In this document: piece after piece, positions 5,181 to 6,434 of the stretch
Layout of the letters: every line of letters starts with the position of its first letter
Position numbering within the stretch: the stretch's first letter is position 1
From: Cyclobacteriaceae bacterium
GTDB lineage: Bacteria; Bacteroidota; Bacteroidia; Cytophagales; Cyclobacteriaceae
Direction of reading: 5' to 3'
DNA length: 6,434 bases
Assembly (NCBI GenBank): GCA_029882675.1
Contig: JAOUKJ010000237.1
Span: 1 to 6,434, forward strand
Made by a program: the position numbers and the translations under genes
Notes under the pieces: model-generated
Databases searched by the model: none
Told to the model about the DNA's origin: nothing
Seen by the model: only the letters and a program-made list of their open reading frames with translations

Positions 5181-6434
5181 ATGATGAACTGGATAGACCT
5201 CCTGACTCCGAAAAGGGATCAGCATAATAAAAGCGATATGGCGGGCGACGCGCTGAGGAGTCCGTTTGAGATGGACTACGACCGGGTTATTTTCAGTCAT
5301 CCTTTTCGCCGGTTACAGGACAAGACACAGGTACATCCCCTGCCGGAAGAGGACTTTGTGCATACCCGGCTTACGCATAGTCTGGAGGTTTCTGTGGTGG
5401 GCAGGTCGTTGGGTAAGCGGGTGGGGCAGGTCGTCATTGAGAGGCACCCCGAGTTAAAAAAACAACATTATTCTTTCCATGATTTTGGTGCCATTGTGGC
5501 TGCGGCTTCCCTGGCACACGATATTGGCAATCCGCCTTTTGGTCATGCCGGCGAATCAGCAATCTCTGATTTTTTCTTACATCATACTGAAAGTGAGCGT
5601 TTTAAAAGGATTGTTTCGGCCAGGGAGTGGTCTGACCTAACCCATTTTGAAGGCAATGCGCAGGGTTTGAGGATTTTAAGCAATAAGCAATATCAGGGAT
5701 TAAAACTCACCTTTGCAACATTGGCGGCTTTTACAAAATACCCCCGTGAATCTCAGATTACATCCGTTGAAAAAGGGAGGAGAAGTCAGAAAAAATTCGG
5801 ATTTTTTCAAACAGAAAAAGAAATATTCAGTGCTATAGCCAATGAATTGGGTTTACAGCAGGTGTCCACCAACGAAGAAGATTATGCATGGTGTCGCCAT
5901 CCCCTGGCTTTTCTGGTGGAGGCTGCAGATGATATATGTTATGGAATCATAGATCTCGAGGACGGATGTCGCTTGGGGCTTGTGTCCCTGGAGGAGACGG
6001 TAGAAATGCTGGCCGGTATTGTGGGCGACAGGTTCGACAGGGACAAGTTTGAGCAGATTGGTAGTAAGGAAGAAAAAATAGGCCTTTTACGCGCGCTGGC
6101 TATTAGCCAGTTGATTGATGAATGTTGTGTTGCCTTTTTGGATAATGAAGAAGGCATGATGGACGCCACTTTTGATCAGGCACTCACCGATGTAATCCCC
6201 TCAGCAGCGCGATTAAAGGAAATCAGCAGGTTATCTTTTGCTAAAATATACAGTGCCAGAAATGTGCTGGAAACAGAGGTAGTGGGTTATGAAGTATTAC
6301 CGGGTTTATTGGAGGTCATTACAGGCGCGGTATATGGAAGGTATATTGAGCAGTGGGGAAATTCCGGAAAGAACAATTCCATATTCAAGTTGCTTCCCGA
6401 TACCCTTGTACTCGAAATGGATCAATGTGCCGGT
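5181..6434 (+). CDS. dgt: dGTP triphosphohydrolase (HD superfamily), C-terminus cut by the right edge
   Basis: The frame is open for 418 codons from ATG 5181 to the end of the window, with no stop. The enzyme hydrolyses dGTP (and in many relatives other dNTPs) to the deoxynucleoside and triphosphate, trimming the cytosolic dNTP pool. The HD metal-site pattern is complete: RLTHS with His66 (63-67), AHDIGNPPFGHAGE with His113-Asp114 (112-125), and EAADD with Asp250 (247-251). These match the positions known as H69, H117-D118 and D268 in E. coli Dgt. The family motif HFEGNAQG is at 155-162, and FRRLQDKTQVHPL lies near residues 41-53. E. coli Dgt has 505 residues. The alignment suggests only the last few dozen residues are missing here, including the expected C-terminal helix region. 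An in-frame TAA at 5163-5165 leaves ATG 5181 or ATG 5184 as the start. No Shine-Dalgarno sequence is visible; the leader is A-rich (CAACAATAAT). It lies 80 bp after the acyltransferase gene. Confidence 0.95.
   Translation, partial: MMNWIDLLTPKRDQHNKSDMAGDALRSPFEMDYDRVIFSHPFRRLQDKTQVHPLPEEDFVHTRLTHSLEVSVVGRSLGKRVGQVVIERHPELKKQHYSFHDFGAIVAAASLAHDIGNPPFGHAGESAISDFFLHHTESERFKRIVSAREWSDLTHFEGNAQGLRILSNKQYQGLKLTFATLAAFTKYPRESQITSVEKGRRSQKKFGFFQTEKEIFSAIANELGLQQVSTNEEDYAWCRHPLAFLVEAADDICYGIIDLEDGCRLGLVSLEETVEMLAGIVGDRFDRDKFEQIGSKEEKIGLLRALAISQLIDECCVAFLDNEEGMMDATFDQALTDVIPSAARLKEISRLSFAKIYSARNVLETEVVGYEVLPGLLEVITGAVYGRYIEQWGNSGKNNSIFKLLPDTLVLEMDQCAG

Noticed and set aside
1..6434. Mobile element, CRISPR array, tRNA or defence system
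   Set aside because: I found no transposase or integrase motifs, no regularly spaced repeats, no terminal inverted repeats and no tRNA-like cloverleaf. The HD protein has the full dGTPase motif set, so a defence role is not the simplest reading, although related dNTPases can deplete nucleotides during phage infection.

Overview
This window looks like chromosomal DNA of a member of the Bacteroidota. The protein families are typical of that phylum. The start codons have no clear AGGAG-type ribosome binding site and instead sit behind A/T-rich leaders. Upstream of several genes there are matches to the Bacteroidota promoter pattern (TTTG near -33, TAnnTTTG near -7). The genus cannot be named from this sequence alone.

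Layout. At the left edge, on the minus strand, is the first 88 codons of an alpha/beta hydrolase (3-266), which runs off the window. A 59-bp divergent gap separates it from a long-chain polyprenyl diphosphate synthase on the plus strand (326-1300), probably the enzyme that makes the menaquinone side chain. After a 113-bp gap comes an 825-residue secreted protein of unknown function (1414-3891). It has a signal peptide, an unassigned N-terminal region, an OmpA-like module of the Bacteroidota 'GYAS-x-EG' type in the middle, a long, apparently helical C-terminal half and a terminal CxxC. Then follow a multi-pass membrane acyltransferase of the HGSNAT/NagX (COG4299, DUF5009) type (3982-5100) and the first 418 codons of a dGTP triphosphohydrolase (5181 to the right edge).

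All complete genes and the right-edge gene read in the same direction, with gaps of 80-113 bp. This fits either separate promoters or loose co-transcription. Functionally it is a mixed neighbourhood: quinone lipid synthesis, an envelope protein, a membrane sugar acyltransferase and nucleotide-pool control. There is no sign of a mobile element, CRISPR array, RNA gene, integrase or defence island. The most novel object is the 825-residue protein, because its domain combination is unusual and most of its length cannot be assigned. No gap without a gene exceeds 113 bp.
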